Source: Hoeflea phototrophica DFL-43 (GTDB lineage Bacteria > Pseudomonadota > Alphaproteobacteria > Rhizobiales > Rhizobiaceae). From it: a DNA stretch of 64,000 nucleotides. The DNA lies in the NCBI RefSeq assembly GCF_000154705.2, contig NZ_CM002917.1, positions 2,622,461 through 2,686,460 on the forward strand. Direction: 5' to 3'. The translations under genes were made by a program, and so were the position numbers. The notes under the pieces are model-generated. The model saw only the letters and a list, made by a program, of their open reading frames with translations. It did no database searches and was not told where the DNA came from. The first letter of the stretch is position 1. Each line of letters opens with the position of its first letter. Positions 55,506 through 64,000 of this stretch are shown in pieces.

Positions 55506-56074
55506 GTCCGGATCCCCGCTTCATCTTCGATTGTTTCCCTGGTCGACTTGATACCGATCAGACGGCTGCTGGCCTCGCTCCCGTCACGCCGGAGCCGGGC
55601 AATGGCGCCAATCAGCAGCAGAACACCGCTGAAGACGGCGAACAGCCAGCCGATCAGCCAGGGGATCTGCGGGATTGCCAGCGGCACCTTGAGCGGCGTG
55701 ATCGACCGCGAATTGTATTCAAGCGTATCGGCCACCAGATCCCAGGCCATCATCGCAACAAGAGCGGTAAACCCGGTCAGCAGCGCCAGCCCGAACAAAT
55801 CAGCCGCAGCGCGCAGCCGCGGCCCGGCAAAGCCATAGAGCGCGTCGATGCGGATATGAACCCGCTCGAACAGCGCAAATGAGAGCGAAAGACTTGTCGC
55901 CACCGCGAAGCAGTAGCCGGTGAATTCATCCGCGCCGCCCAGGCTGATGTTGAACAGCTTCCGGCAGATGACATCGATCGTCACCAGAACCGATGCTGCG
56001 ATCAGCAGCGTGCCGCCAAACCATGCCAGCCGCCGCGCTGTGCCGTGTGAGATGCTTATGAGTTTTTCTATCAT
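55502..56074 (-). CDS. dctQ: TRAP transporter small permease (DctQ), system 2
   Basis: The 190-residue protein has four transmembrane helices (TLLIAASVLVTIDVICRKLFN and GGADEFTGYCFAVATSLSLSFAL are typical of DctQ). ATG 56074 has gggga upstream; a TTG at 56089 is in frame. It is coupled to dctM by a four-base overlap and is separated from dctP by a strong hairpin. Confidence 0.9.
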   Translation of the reverse strand: MIEKLISISHGTARRLAWFGGTLLIAASVLVTIDVICRKLFNISLGGADEFTGYCFAVATSLSLSFALFERVHIRIDALYGFAGPRLRAAADLFGLALLTGFTALVAMMAWDLVADTLEYNSRSITPLKVPLAIPQIPWLIGWLFAVFSGVLLLIGAIARLRRDGSEASSRLIGIKSTRETIEDEAGIRT

Positions 56075-56096
56075 GGCGCAGGTCCCCAATGAAAAC

Positions 56097-56131
56097 GGCG
56101 CGGGGCGAAAGTTTCAGTTTTCGCCCGCGCC
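56097..56131 (-). terminator. intercistronic hairpin between dctP and dctQ
   Basis: Arms GGCGCGGGGCGAAA and TTTTCGCCCGCGCC pair with one bulge around GTTTCAG. On the minus strand it is followed by GTTTTC. It probably attenuates or processes the transcript so that the binding protein is made in excess over the permease. Confidence 0.6.
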
Positions 56132-56172
56132 GCGATCCACCATCAAGGTGATGATCGAGATTGTTCCCCAGA

Positions 56173-57213
56173 TTATTCCACGGTCGCGGTCAGGCCAAGC
56201 ACGGTTCCAACCGAGCTGTTCCAGTTGTCGACGCAGTCCTTGCCGCAACGTCCGGCCCATTTGTCGAGAACCTGCTGACCAATCGGCTTGAGCGCCGCGA
56301 TATCGGCCTCGGACGGAGTCACCAGCGTCATGCTGCCCTTTTCGCCGATGGCGCACTCGCCGCCGGTGATGCAGGCAATCGCAACCTCGTCTTCGGTGGC
56401 GGTCTCCGCCCACATCCGCTCATTGAGCGCAGCGATTTCCTTGCTCATCAGTTCCTGCTGCTCCGGGCTCATGGCATTCCACTTGTCCATGTTGATCGCA
56501 CCGAAGGCGAGGCCCCAGCCGACGCGCAGGGTGTAGGCATAATTTGCCACCTGGTTCCATTTGGCAGTGTAGGCCGACATGGTGCCGGTAATGCCGCAAT
56601 CGACAACACCCTTCTCAAGCGCCGGAATGACTTCGGCAAAGGCAACCGTCACGCTGGTGCCGCCAACCGCCTCGACGAAGTCGCCCAGCGTTGCGGAATA
56701 GGTGCGGATCTTCTTGCCATTAAGGTCCTCGATCCCGGTCACCTCGTCCTTGCACCACAAGGTCTGACTTGGGAACGGGTAGAGCATCATCAGCTTGGCA
56801 TTGTAGACATCGGCAAACAGTGTTTCGAGCGTTGGGAAATAGGCCTCGGCGACCTTGCGCTGGGTGCCGATGTCCTGGGTCAGCGTGGCAAGATCCGCGC
56901 CGTCAAAGGCGGCGGTTTCCTGTGCGACATAGCCGGGAAGGCCGAAGGCGAAATCGAACACGCCATTCTTGACCAGACGCATGATCTCAAAACCCTTGAG
57001 ACCCAGTTCGGTCTGCGGCTTGATCTCACCGATGATCGAACCGCCCGAAGCCTCGGAGAGCTTCTCGTTGAAGAACGGGCCTTCATGCTTGAAGTAATTC
57101 GACAGATTGCCCCAGGTTCCCACCGCGCGGATGGTGACGGGCTTGTCGGCGGCCAGGACCGGAGCGGCAAACACCGTTGCGGCAAGCGCTGCGGCTGCAA
57201 GAGTACGGATCAT
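56173..57213 (-). CDS. dctP: TRAP transporter substrate-binding protein (DctP), system 2
   Basis: The 346-residue periplasmic protein has a signal peptide (residues 1-21, ending VLA-AD) and the TRAP receptor fold. IEDLNGKKIRTYSATLGDFVEAVGGTSV carries the family's carboxylate-binding region. Four cysteines in the mature part (WCKDEV, CGITG, CITGGEC, CGKDCVDNW) are more than usual and suggest disulphides. It overlaps the DUF1445 gene stop by four bases, so the enzyme and receptor are made together. Confidence 0.93.
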   Translation of the reverse strand: MIRTLAAAALAATVFAAPVLAADKPVTIRAVGTWGNLSNYFKHEGPFFNEKLSEASGGSIIGEIKPQTELGLKGFEIMRLVKNGVFDFAFGLPGYVAQETAAFDGADLATLTQDIGTQRKVAEAYFPTLETLFADVYNAKLMMLYPFPSQTLWCKDEVTGIEDLNGKKIRTYSATLGDFVEAVGGTSVTVAFAEVIPALEKGVVDCGITGTMSAYTAKWNQVANYAYTLRVGWGLAFGAINMDKWNAMSPEQQELMSKEIAALNERMWAETATEDEVAIACITGGECAIGEKGSMTLVTPSEADIAALKPIGQQVLDKWAGRCGKDCVDNWNSSVGTVLGLTATVE

Positions 57214-58073
57214 TGAGAAGTCCTTTCAGTGGTTGAAAAATCGGATTCTGGTACTTGGGAAGCGGAGAACGCGCCGACCGGCGCATATTCGTCGGTGTCG
57301 GCAATCAGCATATGGCCCGGCGCATGGGTGATGCAGAAGGCAGGACGCGCCTGACGGATGGCATTTTGCGGGGTCACCCCGCAGGCCCAGAACACCGGAA
57401 CCTCGCCGTCACGCACCTCTATCGCGTCGCCCCAGTCGGGGCTGTTAAGGTCCTTGATGCCGAGCACGGCGGGATCGCCGGCATGAAGCGGCGCTCCGTG
57501 AGCCTGAGGATAGCGGGCGGTGATTGCCGAAGCCCGTTCGACAAGCTCTCGCCGGATCGGCCGCATCGACACCACCAGGCCTCCGCGGAAGGCACCCGCG
57601 GGCTGTGTTTCCACCGTGGTGCGGAACATCGGTACAGTCTTGTCCTGAGAGATGTGACGCATGGGGATGCCGTCTTCGATCAGCGCACGTTCGAAGGTGA
57701 ACGAGCAGCCAAGCGCAAAAATCACCAGATCATCACGCCACAGCGAGATGAGATCATGCACCGTCTCATCGAGCACGCCGTTCCGGTAGACATTGTAGGC
57801 AGGAACATCGGTTCGGATGTCGATGTCACCCAGCGCATCAAGGCGCGGGTTCCCCGCCTCTCCCTGCGCCACCAGCGGGCAAGGCCGCGGGTTGAGCCGG
57901 CAATACTCGGCGAAATCCAGCGCATCGGCGGCGGGCAGGATCACCAGATTGGTCTGCAGTTTCCCGGGCGCGAGGCCAGCCGTATGGCCGCCATAAGCGC
58001 CGCTGCGAATGGCGGCACGCACCGCATCCACCGGCAGGCCCAGCAATTCATGATAAGAGGTTTTGACCGTCAT
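57210..58073 (-). CDS. putative hydro-lyase, DUF1445 family
   Basis: The 287-residue protein is of the DUF1445 (YcsI / D-glutamate cyclase-like) family. Conserved segments are AAIRSGAYGGHTAGLAPGKLQTNLVILP, DIRTDVPAYNVYRNG, FALGCSFTFERALIEDGI and HAPGHMLIADT. Reported relatives act on D-glutamate or similar small acids. It is the first gene of TRAP operon 2, and its product may process what the transporter imports. ATG 58073 has aagaag upstream; a divergent LysR gene shares the promoter region. Confidence 0.87.
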   Translation of the reverse strand: MTVKTSYHELLGLPVDAVRAAIRSGAYGGHTAGLAPGKLQTNLVILPAADALDFAEYCRLNPRPCPLVAQGEAGNPRLDALGDIDIRTDVPAYNVYRNGVLDETVHDLISLWRDDLVIFALGCSFTFERALIEDGIPMRHISQDKTVPMFRTTVETQPAGAFRGGLVVSMRPIRRELVERASAITARYPQAHGAPLHAGDPAVLGIKDLNSPDWGDAIEVRDGEVPVFWACGVTPQNAIRQARPAFCITHAPGHMLIADTDEYAPVGAFSASQVPESDFSTTERTSQ

Positions 58074-58180
58074 GGCTCTTCTTGTTCCCCGTGTTGCAGC
58101 AACCATGGGGACAGAAAAACATTGCGTCAAATTATGCTTTTCGATTGAATGCGATAAATTTTTCTTATGAGGCGAGATTG

Positions 58181-59110
58181 ATGGCCAACTTCACTTTGCG
58201 GCAAATGGAAGCCTTTGTCTGGGTTGCAGCACTGGAGTCCTTCCGCAAGGCTGCAACCAAACTCAACACCACCCAGCCGGCGATTTCAACGCGGATCGCA
58301 ACTCTGGAAGACCAGTTGGGCCAGCAGTTGTTTGTCCGCGACGCAGGTCAGGTGCAACTCACCTCGGCGGGACAAATGTTGCTGCCCAAGGCCCGCCGGC
58401 TGATCAGCATTGCCGACGATATTTCGACCGGCGAAGGCTCTGAAAAACAACGCGGAATCTTGCGGCTGGGTGTTGCCGAAACCATCGTCCATTCTTGGTT
58501 GCCGGATTTTCTCAAGGCGTTGAGCCGCCGGTTTCCGCTGGTTGATGTGGACGTTCTGGTCGATGTCACGGTGAATCTGCGCAACGAGCTGATCGACCAC
58601 CGTCTCGACCTCGCATTCCTGATGGGCCCGGTGTCCGAATACCGCATCGGCAATGTCGATTTGCCAGCCTTTCCGCTGATCTGGACGGCCGCGCCGGAGC
58701 TTGCCATGCCAGAGACAAAAGAGGTGCCACTGACCGCCCTGCTCGCACATCCGGTCATCACCTATGCCAGAACCACCCGGCCCTATGCGGAACTGCGGCA
58801 GAAATTCAGTGACCTCAACGGCCCGCTGCCAAGAATCTTTCCGGTCTCCACACTGGCCGCATCTTTGCGCATGGCGCTTGATGGGGTTGGCATTGCAGTG
58901 TTGCCGCACACCATGGTGCGCGAGCATCTCGCAACAGGCCAATTGCACCAGGTCAATTGCGAGTGGACCCCGCCAGAACTGATCTTCACCGCATCCTACA
59001 CCGCCGAACCGATGAACGCGCTCGCCCACCGCGCAGCCATGCTCGCGCGCGATGTGGCGCTGGATTGGCAGATGTCCACACAGAGGGCATCAGCACCCAT
59101 GGCAGATTGA
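58181..59110 (+). CDS. LysR family transcriptional regulator of TRAP operon 2
   Basis: The 309-residue regulator has an N-terminal helix-turn-helix (FRKAATKLNTTQPAISTRIATLEDQLGQQLF) and an effector domain from about residue 90. It is divergent from the DUF1445-TRAP operon with 107 bases between, the usual arrangement for a LysR activator and its target. ATG 58181 has gaggcga upstream; the frame is open to 58082, before the HTH. Confidence 0.9.
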   Translation: MANFTLRQMEAFVWVAALESFRKAATKLNTTQPAISTRIATLEDQLGQQLFVRDAGQVQLTSAGQMLLPKARRLISIADDISTGEGSEKQRGILRLGVAETIVHSWLPDFLKALSRRFPLVDVDVLVDVTVNLRNELIDHRLDLAFLMGPVSEYRIGNVDLPAFPLIWTAAPELAMPETKEVPLTALLAHPVITYARTTRPYAELRQKFSDLNGPLPRIFPVSTLAASLRMALDGVGIAVLPHTMVREHLATGQLHQVNCEWTPPELIFTASYTAEPMNALAHRAAMLARDVALDWQMSTQRASAPMAD

Positions 59111-59217
59111 GTTGCTTTAGAGGCACATTCGTTGCGCCATTGAGATTCGACGAGAGAATATTCTAACTTGCTAACAATTGGCTGGAGACGATTCGGCGCG
59201 TTTGATAGAACTCGCTT

Positions 59218-60510
59218 ATGAAAGACATTCTCAGCGAAATCGCCTCAAGAACCGCTCAGTCGATCGGAACGCCGTTCCTTGCAGAACTCGTCAAGACGAT
59301 CCGTAAGACGATGGACGCCTCGCTGGTATTCATCGCAGTTGGCGTTGGGAAACCGGTGCAAAAGGCCCAATCACTCTCCAGCTGGGAGAAAGATGGAGAC
59401 AATTCAAGCTTCGAGTATGATCTAGATGAGACACCCTGTCGACTGGTCTACAGAGGGCAAACACTGATCATCAGCGAAGGGCTCTACAAGCGCTTTCCCA
59501 AAGAAGAGGGGTTTGATGGATATGTCGGCATTCCTTTGAAACGTGCCGATGGCAGCCTGATAGGACATTTTGCCGTGCTCTCCAAACAGCCGATCGCCAA
59601 CCCGGACGAAGCCTTGGCCGTGATCCGGATTTTTGCCATGCGGGCCGAGGCCGAGTTGCAGCGCATGGAACTGCAGCGGGAAATGGAAGAACTTGTTGAA
59701 ACACTCTCACAGACCACACGGCGACTGGCAAGTCGCCACAAGGCCCTGCACAAAAGCAATGAGGCGAAGACAGCATTGCTTGGCACGATGGCGCATGACC
59801 TGAGAAATCCGTTGGCCGTCATCCTTAGCAGATCGGAGCTGATCGCGGGTGTGCTGGAAAAACAAGGCATAGATGGCGACCTCGCCAAGACCATCAACAA
59901 CAGCAGCAGGATTATTGCGGAAACGGTGGAAAGGATGGACCGCCTAATCGTTTCCTGCCTTGACCGGGCCAGCTGCGACGCAGCGTTGCTGAAGCTTGAT
60001 GTGCAGGACCTGCCACTGGATCGCGCATGCGACCTAGCAATCGCGCTCAACGCAAGAACTGCCGCAAAAAAATCCATAAGCCTCGTCTACACGCCACCCA
60101 CAGGTTTGTCGGTGAGAGGCGACGAGGACCGGCTGGTCGAGGCATTGGACAATTTGATCAGCAATGCCATAAAGTATTCCCATCCCGGTCAGTCGGTGTT
60201 CATCGACGCTCGGAAATTTGCCGAATGCACGGAAATTACCGTACGCGATCAGGGGCTTGGGATGACCGAATCGGACCGCACCTTCGCGTTCCAGCACTTT
60301 CAGCGGCTTTCCGCAAAACCCACGGCCGGGGAAACATCAACCGGGCTTGGCTTGGCAATCGTCAAGGCCATTGCCGACGCCCATGGCGGCAGCATACGCT
60401 TGGACAGCCCAGGCCAAGGTGAAGGCACTGTCTTCACCCTGACGCTCCCGGACAAGCCTCAACGTGAAACCCCGCCGCCCGATGAAGTTAAGCGCGTTAC
60501 CCCAGCTTGA
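59218..60510 (+). CDS. soluble sensor histidine kinase with GAF domain
   Basis: The 430-residue kinase has no transmembrane segment. A GAF-like sensor domain (about residues 10-150) is followed by a short coiled coil, a HisKA domain with the phosphoacceptor in MAHDLRNPLAVIL and a HATPase domain (N-box EALDNLISNAIKYS, G1 DQGLGM, G2 TSTGLGLAIVKA). No response regulator is adjacent, so it is an orphan. Its 3' end overlaps the convergent iolG by 14 bases. Confidence 0.9.
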   Translation: MKDILSEIASRTAQSIGTPFLAELVKTIRKTMDASLVFIAVGVGKPVQKAQSLSSWEKDGDNSSFEYDLDETPCRLVYRGQTLIISEGLYKRFPKEEGFDGYVGIPLKRADGSLIGHFAVLSKQPIANPDEALAVIRIFAMRAEAELQRMELQREMEELVETLSQTTRRLASRHKALHKSNEAKTALLGTMAHDLRNPLAVILSRSELIAGVLEKQGIDGDLAKTINNSSRIIAETVERMDRLIVSCLDRASCDAALLKLDVQDLPLDRACDLAIALNARTAAKKSISLVYTPPTGLSVRGDEDRLVEALDNLISNAIKYSHPGQSVFIDARKFAECTEITVRDQGLGMTESDRTFAFQHFQRLSAKPTAGETSTGLGLAIVKAIADAHGGSIRLDSPGQGEGTVFTLTLPDKPQRETPPPDEVKRVTPA

Positions 60511-61486
60511 CCGGTACTCCGGTTTCCAGCGACTGCGCCGCCGCATCGGCGATCATCTGCGCGGCCAATCCGTCACGGATATTGGGCGACGGGCTCGTGC
60601 CGCTAGCGACGCACTCAACGAAGTGCTTCATCTCGGCAACATAGGCTCCGGCATAGCGCTCGAGGAAGAAGTTCTGTGCCGGCGCGGAGCGGAAGCCCTG
60701 CTCCGTTGCGATCTCGACATTGTTCTCGCGCATATTCTCGGCGCGCAGCAAACCGCCCGCGCCGTGCACCTCAACGCGCTGGTCGTAGCCATAGGTGGCG
60801 CGACGCGAGTTGGAGATCTGGCAGATCTTGCCCGAGGCGGTGGTCAGCACCGCGACTGCGGTGTCGACATCGCCGGCTTCGCCAATCGCCGGATCGACCA
60901 GCGCCGAGCCGGTGGCGTAGACCTGAACCACCTCTTCACCGAGCAGAAACCGCGACATATCGAAATCATGGATCATCATGTCACGGAACAGACCACCGGA
61001 GCTCTTGATATAGGAGACAGGCGGAGGGCTCGGGTCACGCGAAAGAATGGTGACCAGTTCGACATTGCCGATGTCGCCGGCGGCAATCCGTGCCTGGATC
61101 GCGGCAAAGCCGGGGTCGAAACGGCGGTTGAAGCCGGTCAGGAACATCACGCCATGAGCGTCCACGGTCTCGATACACTGGCGGATCCGGTCTGATGACA
61201 TATCAACCGGTTTTTCGCAGAAGATCGCCTTGCCGGCTTTCGCACCGGCCTGGATCAGGTCGAAATGCGTGTCTGTCGGCGTGCCGATGACGATCGCATC
61301 AATGCCGTCGCTGGCGATGATCTCGTCCGCACTCATCACCGACGCGCCGGTCTTTCCGGCAAGCGCATTGGCCGCTTCGGGAAACGCATCGGCGACGGCG
61401 GCCACGCTCGCGCCATCGACATGAGCGATACTCCCGGCATGAACCTGGCCGATGCGGCCGCAACCCAGAATTCCGATATTGAGCAT
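60497..61486 (-). CDS. iolG: inositol 2-dehydrogenase
   Basis: The 329-residue Gfo/Idh/MocA oxidoreductase has the NAD site ILGCGRIGQVHA, the catalytic lysine in CEKPVDMSSD and HDFDMSRFLLGEEVV downstream. It oxidises myo-inositol to scyllo-inosose, the first step of inositol catabolism. The iolB and iolC neighbours support the assignment. It is the last gene of this part of the iol operon and lies 11 bases after the aldolase gene. Confidence 0.9.
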   Translation of the reverse strand: MLNIGILGCGRIGQVHAGSIAHVDGASVAAVADAFPEAANALAGKTGASVMSADEIIASDGIDAIVIGTPTDTHFDLIQAGAKAGKAIFCEKPVDMSSDRIRQCIETVDAHGVMFLTGFNRRFDPGFAAIQARIAAGDIGNVELVTILSRDPSPPPVSYIKSSGGLFRDMMIHDFDMSRFLLGEEVVQVYATGSALVDPAIGEAGDVDTAVAVLTTASGKICQISNSRRATYGYDQRVEVHGAGGLLRAENMRENNVEIATEQGFRSAPAQNFFLERYAGAYVAEMKHFVECVASGTSPSPNIRDGLAAQMIADAAAQSLETGVPVKLG

Positions 61487-61497
61487 GATGTGCCGTC

Positions 61498-62331
61498 CTA
61501 TTGCACCGGTCCAAGCGCGCGGATCACCTGCCGTGCCGCCGCCACAACCGGGTCGTGGGTTTCCTTGAGAATTGTCACCCGGTCAAAACGGTCCGGGTCC
61601 CGGTTCACCGCCTCGCGCATGGCCGCACCAAAGGCCATTCTGAGTTCGGTTCCGATGTTGAACTTGCAGATCCGCGAGCCGCGGGCCAGCGCGGTTCGCT
61701 GCGCGACCGGCACGCCGGAGCCGCCATGGATGACCAGCGGCACGTCGGTCAAGGCCTCGATGGCCCGGATGCGCGGTTCATCCAGCCCGCCTTCCTTATC
61801 CTGCTGCAGATGCACATTGCCGACCGAAATCGCCATCGCGTCGACCCCGCTCTCTCGCGCAAAACGGGCTGCCTCTTCCGGATCGGTTCCGGCGGAATTC
61901 TCGCCGCCGGAATAGCCGACAAAACCGATTTCACCCTCGCAGGAAATGCCTGCCTTGTGCGCCATCTCGGCGATCCGGGCGGTTTCCTCGATGTTCTGGC
62001 CGAGCGGCTTGCGTGATCCGTCAAACATCAGCGAGGTGAAGCCGCTCTCGAGTGCTTCCTTGCATTCCTCGAATGTGTAGCCGTGATCGAGATGGGCCAC
62101 GACCGGGACGCTGGCATTCTCGGCCAGGTGCCGGAACATCTTGCCAAGAACCGGCAGCGGGGTGTGTGCCCGGCAGGACGGACCGGCCTGCAGGATCACC
62201 GGCAGGTTCTCGGCTTCAGCCGCGGCCACATAGGCGCGCATATCTTCCCAGCCGAGCGTGACCAGCCCGGCAACGGCATAGCCACCCTTGAGCGCCGGCT
62301 GAAGCACGTTGGCGAGTGTCGCGATGCTCAT
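61498..62331 (-). CDS. iolJ: class II fructose-bisphosphate aldolase family protein (IolJ-like)
   Basis: The 277-residue zinc aldolase has PVVAHLDHGYTFEECKEAL (catalytic Asp and zinc His), CEGEIGFVGYSGGEN, PLVIHGGSGVP and KFNIGTELRMAF, the GatY/KbaY/FbaA/IolJ signatures. Set between iolB and iolG, it most likely splits 2-deoxy-5-keto-gluconate 6-phosphate into dihydroxyacetone phosphate and malonate semialdehyde. It overlaps the iolB stop by four bases. Tagatose-type specificity is not excluded. Confidence 0.82.
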   Translation of the reverse strand: MSIATLANVLQPALKGGYAVAGLVTLGWEDMRAYVAAAEAENLPVILQAGPSCRAHTPLPVLGKMFRHLAENASVPVVAHLDHGYTFEECKEALESGFTSLMFDGSRKPLGQNIEETARIAEMAHKAGISCEGEIGFVGYSGGENSAGTDPEEAARFARESGVDAMAISVGNVHLQQDKEGGLDEPRIRAIEALTDVPLVIHGGSGVPVAQRTALARGSRICKFNIGTELRMAFGAAMREAVNRDPDRFDRVTILKETHDPVVAAARQVIRALGPVQ

Positions 62332-63170
62332 TTGAACTTGGCCACCATGTCCTTGATGCCCGGGATCGTCTCGATCTGATAGGCATGGGTGGGCTGGAAA
62401 TACTGGATCAGCGAGCGCTGACTCAATCCGCCCAGAATGGTGAAGTAGTACATCTCGTAGCCCGGCAGCACCGCACAGGGGTGATATCCCTTGTCGAGGC
62501 AGATCGTCGAGCCGTCGACGATGTGGTAGGCGTCGCCAGGCTTGTTGTCCTCACGCTGCAGCATCTGCACGCCGGAGCCATGATTGGGCCGGAAGCGGAA
62601 ATTGTAGGTCTCGTCATGACGGGTTTCATCGGGCAGACGGTCAGTGTCATGCTTGTGGCTCGGGAACCCGGACCAGCCGCCCTGCCCGACAGTGAACAGC
62701 TCGCTGACCAGCAGCCGGCCAACCTTGCCGTGATGCTTCTGGCCGAGAATGTGCTTGATCTTGCGATGGGTCTTGGTGTCGTCGGAGCCGTACTGCACCA
62801 GATCGAGTTCAGCCGCACGCACATCGAAAGGCTCGAGCACCTTGTCGTATTTGGCGCCCGCAATGAAGGTCTCGGTCTCATCCGAAACGCAGACGATTGT
62901 CACCTTGGCGCCGACAGGCACATAAACGCCTTCGGGTTCGCCATCCCAGACATCAAAGCCGCGATTGCCGAGCTTGGCGTAGGAAACACCCTCGACATTG
63001 ACATCGACCGAGCCGGTGGCAGGCACGATGCAGGTCTCATAGCCGGGCACCTGATACTCGAACGCCTCGCCCTTCTTGAGCTTGACGATGTTGAAATAGT
63101 TGAGCGGCACGCAGGCATTGTCGACATCCACAATGGGTTTGTTGGCGTTATCATAGGGCGCGATATGCAT
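62328..63170 (-). CDS. iolB: 5-deoxy-glucuronate isomerase
   Basis: The 280-residue bicupin enzyme converts 5-deoxy-glucuronate to 2-deoxy-5-keto-gluconate. It shows GWSGFPSHKHDTDRLPDETRHDETYNFRFRP, whose His and Glu bind the metal, and KGYHPCAVLPGYEMYYFTIL. Its length is typical. ATG 63170 has aagga upstream. It lies 29 bases after iolC and overlaps the aldolase start. Confidence 0.94.
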   Translation of the reverse strand: MHIAPYDNANKPIVDVDNACVPLNYFNIVKLKKGEAFEYQVPGYETCIVPATGSVDVNVEGVSYAKLGNRGFDVWDGEPEGVYVPVGAKVTIVCVSDETETFIAGAKYDKVLEPFDVRAAELDLVQYGSDDTKTHRKIKHILGQKHHGKVGRLLVSELFTVGQGGWSGFPSHKHDTDRLPDETRHDETYNFRFRPNHGSGVQMLQREDNKPGDAYHIVDGSTICLDKGYHPCAVLPGYEMYYFTILGGLSQRSLIQYFQPTHAYQIETIPGIKDMVAKFK

Positions 63171-63199
63171 GGTACTGGTCCTTTCGAGATATCCGTGGC

Positions 63200-64000
63200 T
63201 CAACCATGGGTCGGGCCGGAATGGGATGTGAGGAAGGCCTCAAGCTGTTGGGTGTCTGGCATTGCCGGCGCGCAGCCGGGCCTGGAAACGACGATGGAGG
63301 CGCAGGCCGAACCGCGCAGCACGGCGTCGCGCATATCACGGCCCTCCGACAGCCCCGCAAGCAGGCCCGCCATGAAACTGTCACCCGCGCCGGTGGGTTT
63401 GAGTGCCTCGACCGGATAGATCCCGGTGCGGGTTTCCTGGCCGTCGAAAAACGTGATCGCACCCTCGGGGCCCATCTTGTAGACCACGATCGCGGCGCTT
63501 GAATGCGCCAGTTCACGCGCCTTGGCCAGCCCCTTGTCGATACCGCCGGCCATGAATCCGAATTCCTCGTCATTGCCGACAATGACATCGGCCAGGCTTC
63601 CTGCGCGCGACAACACCTCTTCCGCCACCTCGGGCGAAGGCCAGGAATAGGGCCGGTAATCGACATCAAAAATGATCGGCAGGCCCGCGGCGCGCGCCAG
63701 CTCAAAGGCGCGGAACGTGGCCGAACGCGACGGTTCGGCGGCAAACACGGTGCCCGCCGTGATCAGCGCGCCGTAGCTCTTGTAATCGATCGCCTCGACA
63801 TCATCGATCCCGAGCTGGAAGTCGGCCGCATTGTTGCGGTAGATCACGCTCTGGTGCTCTTCGACGCGAGTCTCGTAGATCGCCAGCGAGGTGCGGCATT
63901 CGCCCTTGATCGGCTGCACATGGGCCCGCTCGATGCCGTAATGGTCGAGCTGGCCAAGACAGTACCAGCCAACAGCATCATCGGACACCTTGGTCACAAG
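63200..64000 (-). CDS. iolC: 5-dehydro-2-deoxygluconokinase, partial (5' end beyond the window)
   Basis: The last 266 or so codons of a PfkB family sugar kinase are present. VIVGNDEEFGFMAGG in the middle and LKPTGAGDSFMAGLLAGLSEG with the catalytic Asp near the C-terminus are diagnostic. The gene continues off the right edge. Placed directly before iolB it is IolC, which phosphorylates 2-deoxy-5-keto-gluconate. Confidence 0.9.
   Translation of the reverse strand, partial: LVTKVSDDAVGWYCLGQLDHYGIERAHVQPIKGECRTSLAIYETRVEEHQSVIYRNNAADFQLGIDDVEAIDYKSYGALITAGTVFAAEPSRSATFRAFELARAAGLPIIFDVDYRPYSWPSPEVAEEVLSRAGSLADVIVGNDEEFGFMAGGIDKGLAKARELAHSSAAIVVYKMGPEGAITFFDGQETRTGIYPVEALKPTGAGDSFMAGLLAGLSEGRDMRDAVLRGSACASIVVSRPGCAPAMPDTQQLEAFLTSHSGPTHG

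Overview
The window looks like a chromosomal segment of an alphaproteobacterium of the Hyphomicrobiales (Rhizobiales), close to Rhizobiaceae or Hoeflea-like genera. The evidence is a zinc-site-poor DksA of the rhizobial type, a FliO-like membrane protein beside dksA, a growth-pole-ring-like giant coiled-coil protein with a divergent Hpt protein, DUF2865 and DUF922 proteins, class II DAHP synthase, TRAP transporters, an inositol catabolic operon, and palindromic intergenic repeats of the kind common in that order. Base composition is GC-rich throughout, except for an AT-rich accessory patch at about 33.7-34.8 kb. Genus assignment is inference.

Layout. 0-6.3 kb: FliO-like protein, dksA (-), sixA, a ycjX-ycjF pair and a secreted protein. 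6.3-8.1 kb: folP-folB-folK (-), with translational overlaps. 8.3-11.2 kb: DUF922 protease-like protein, a candidate small RNA with an anti-Shine-Dalgarno loop, an FNR and an adrenodoxin-type ferredoxin, and an Hpt protein. 11.6-16.1 kb: GPR-like polar protein. 16.8-22.3 kb: small secreted proteins, then a complete Mla/MCE lipid-transport operon (mlaE-mlaF-mlaD-auxiliary lipoprotein, -). 22.4-31.5 kb: dipeptide epimerase, FAH-family hydrolase, malic enzyme, DUF2865, nadE plus MFS (-), small lipoprotein. 31.5-35.2 kb: DODA-like dioxygenase, GFA enzyme, long repeat-rich intergenic DNA and an AT-rich accessory locus. 35.2-45.8 kb: class II DAHP synthase, GGCT-like protein, TRAP operon 1, gor, DUF2059, rpiA, gph, tRNA-Val and a membrane/coiled-coil protein. 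45.9-54.2 kb: dabB-dabA inorganic-carbon transporter, FMN-binding protein, nitrilase, AraC and LysR regulators. 54.2-59.1 kb: TRAP operon 2 coupled to a DUF1445 hydro-lyase, with a divergent LysR. 59.2-64 kb: soluble GAF histidine kinase and the inositol operon iolC(partial)-iolB-iolJ-like-iolG (-), running off the right edge.

How parts work together. The fol, mla, dab, TRAP and iol blocks are compact operons with 1-8 nt start/stop overlaps. dabA and dabB should together import bicarbonate or CO2. The two TRAP systems feed unknown organic anions, the second tied to a DUF1445 enzyme. The iol genes degrade myo-inositol.

Most unusual locus: at 33.8-34.8 kb an iteron-like GAGCAC array and AT-rich DNA are followed by a good sigma70-type promoter. 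Next comes a leader of about 225 nt with five hairpins that all present the same seven-base loop GTCCAAA on different stems, and then an unrecognised basic 173-aa protein. This could be an integrated plasmid-type replicon or an RNA-hairpin-controlled autoregulatory module. Second in interest are the split and duplicated LysR 5' end around the dab operon and the anti-SD-loop small RNA at about 9.2 kb.
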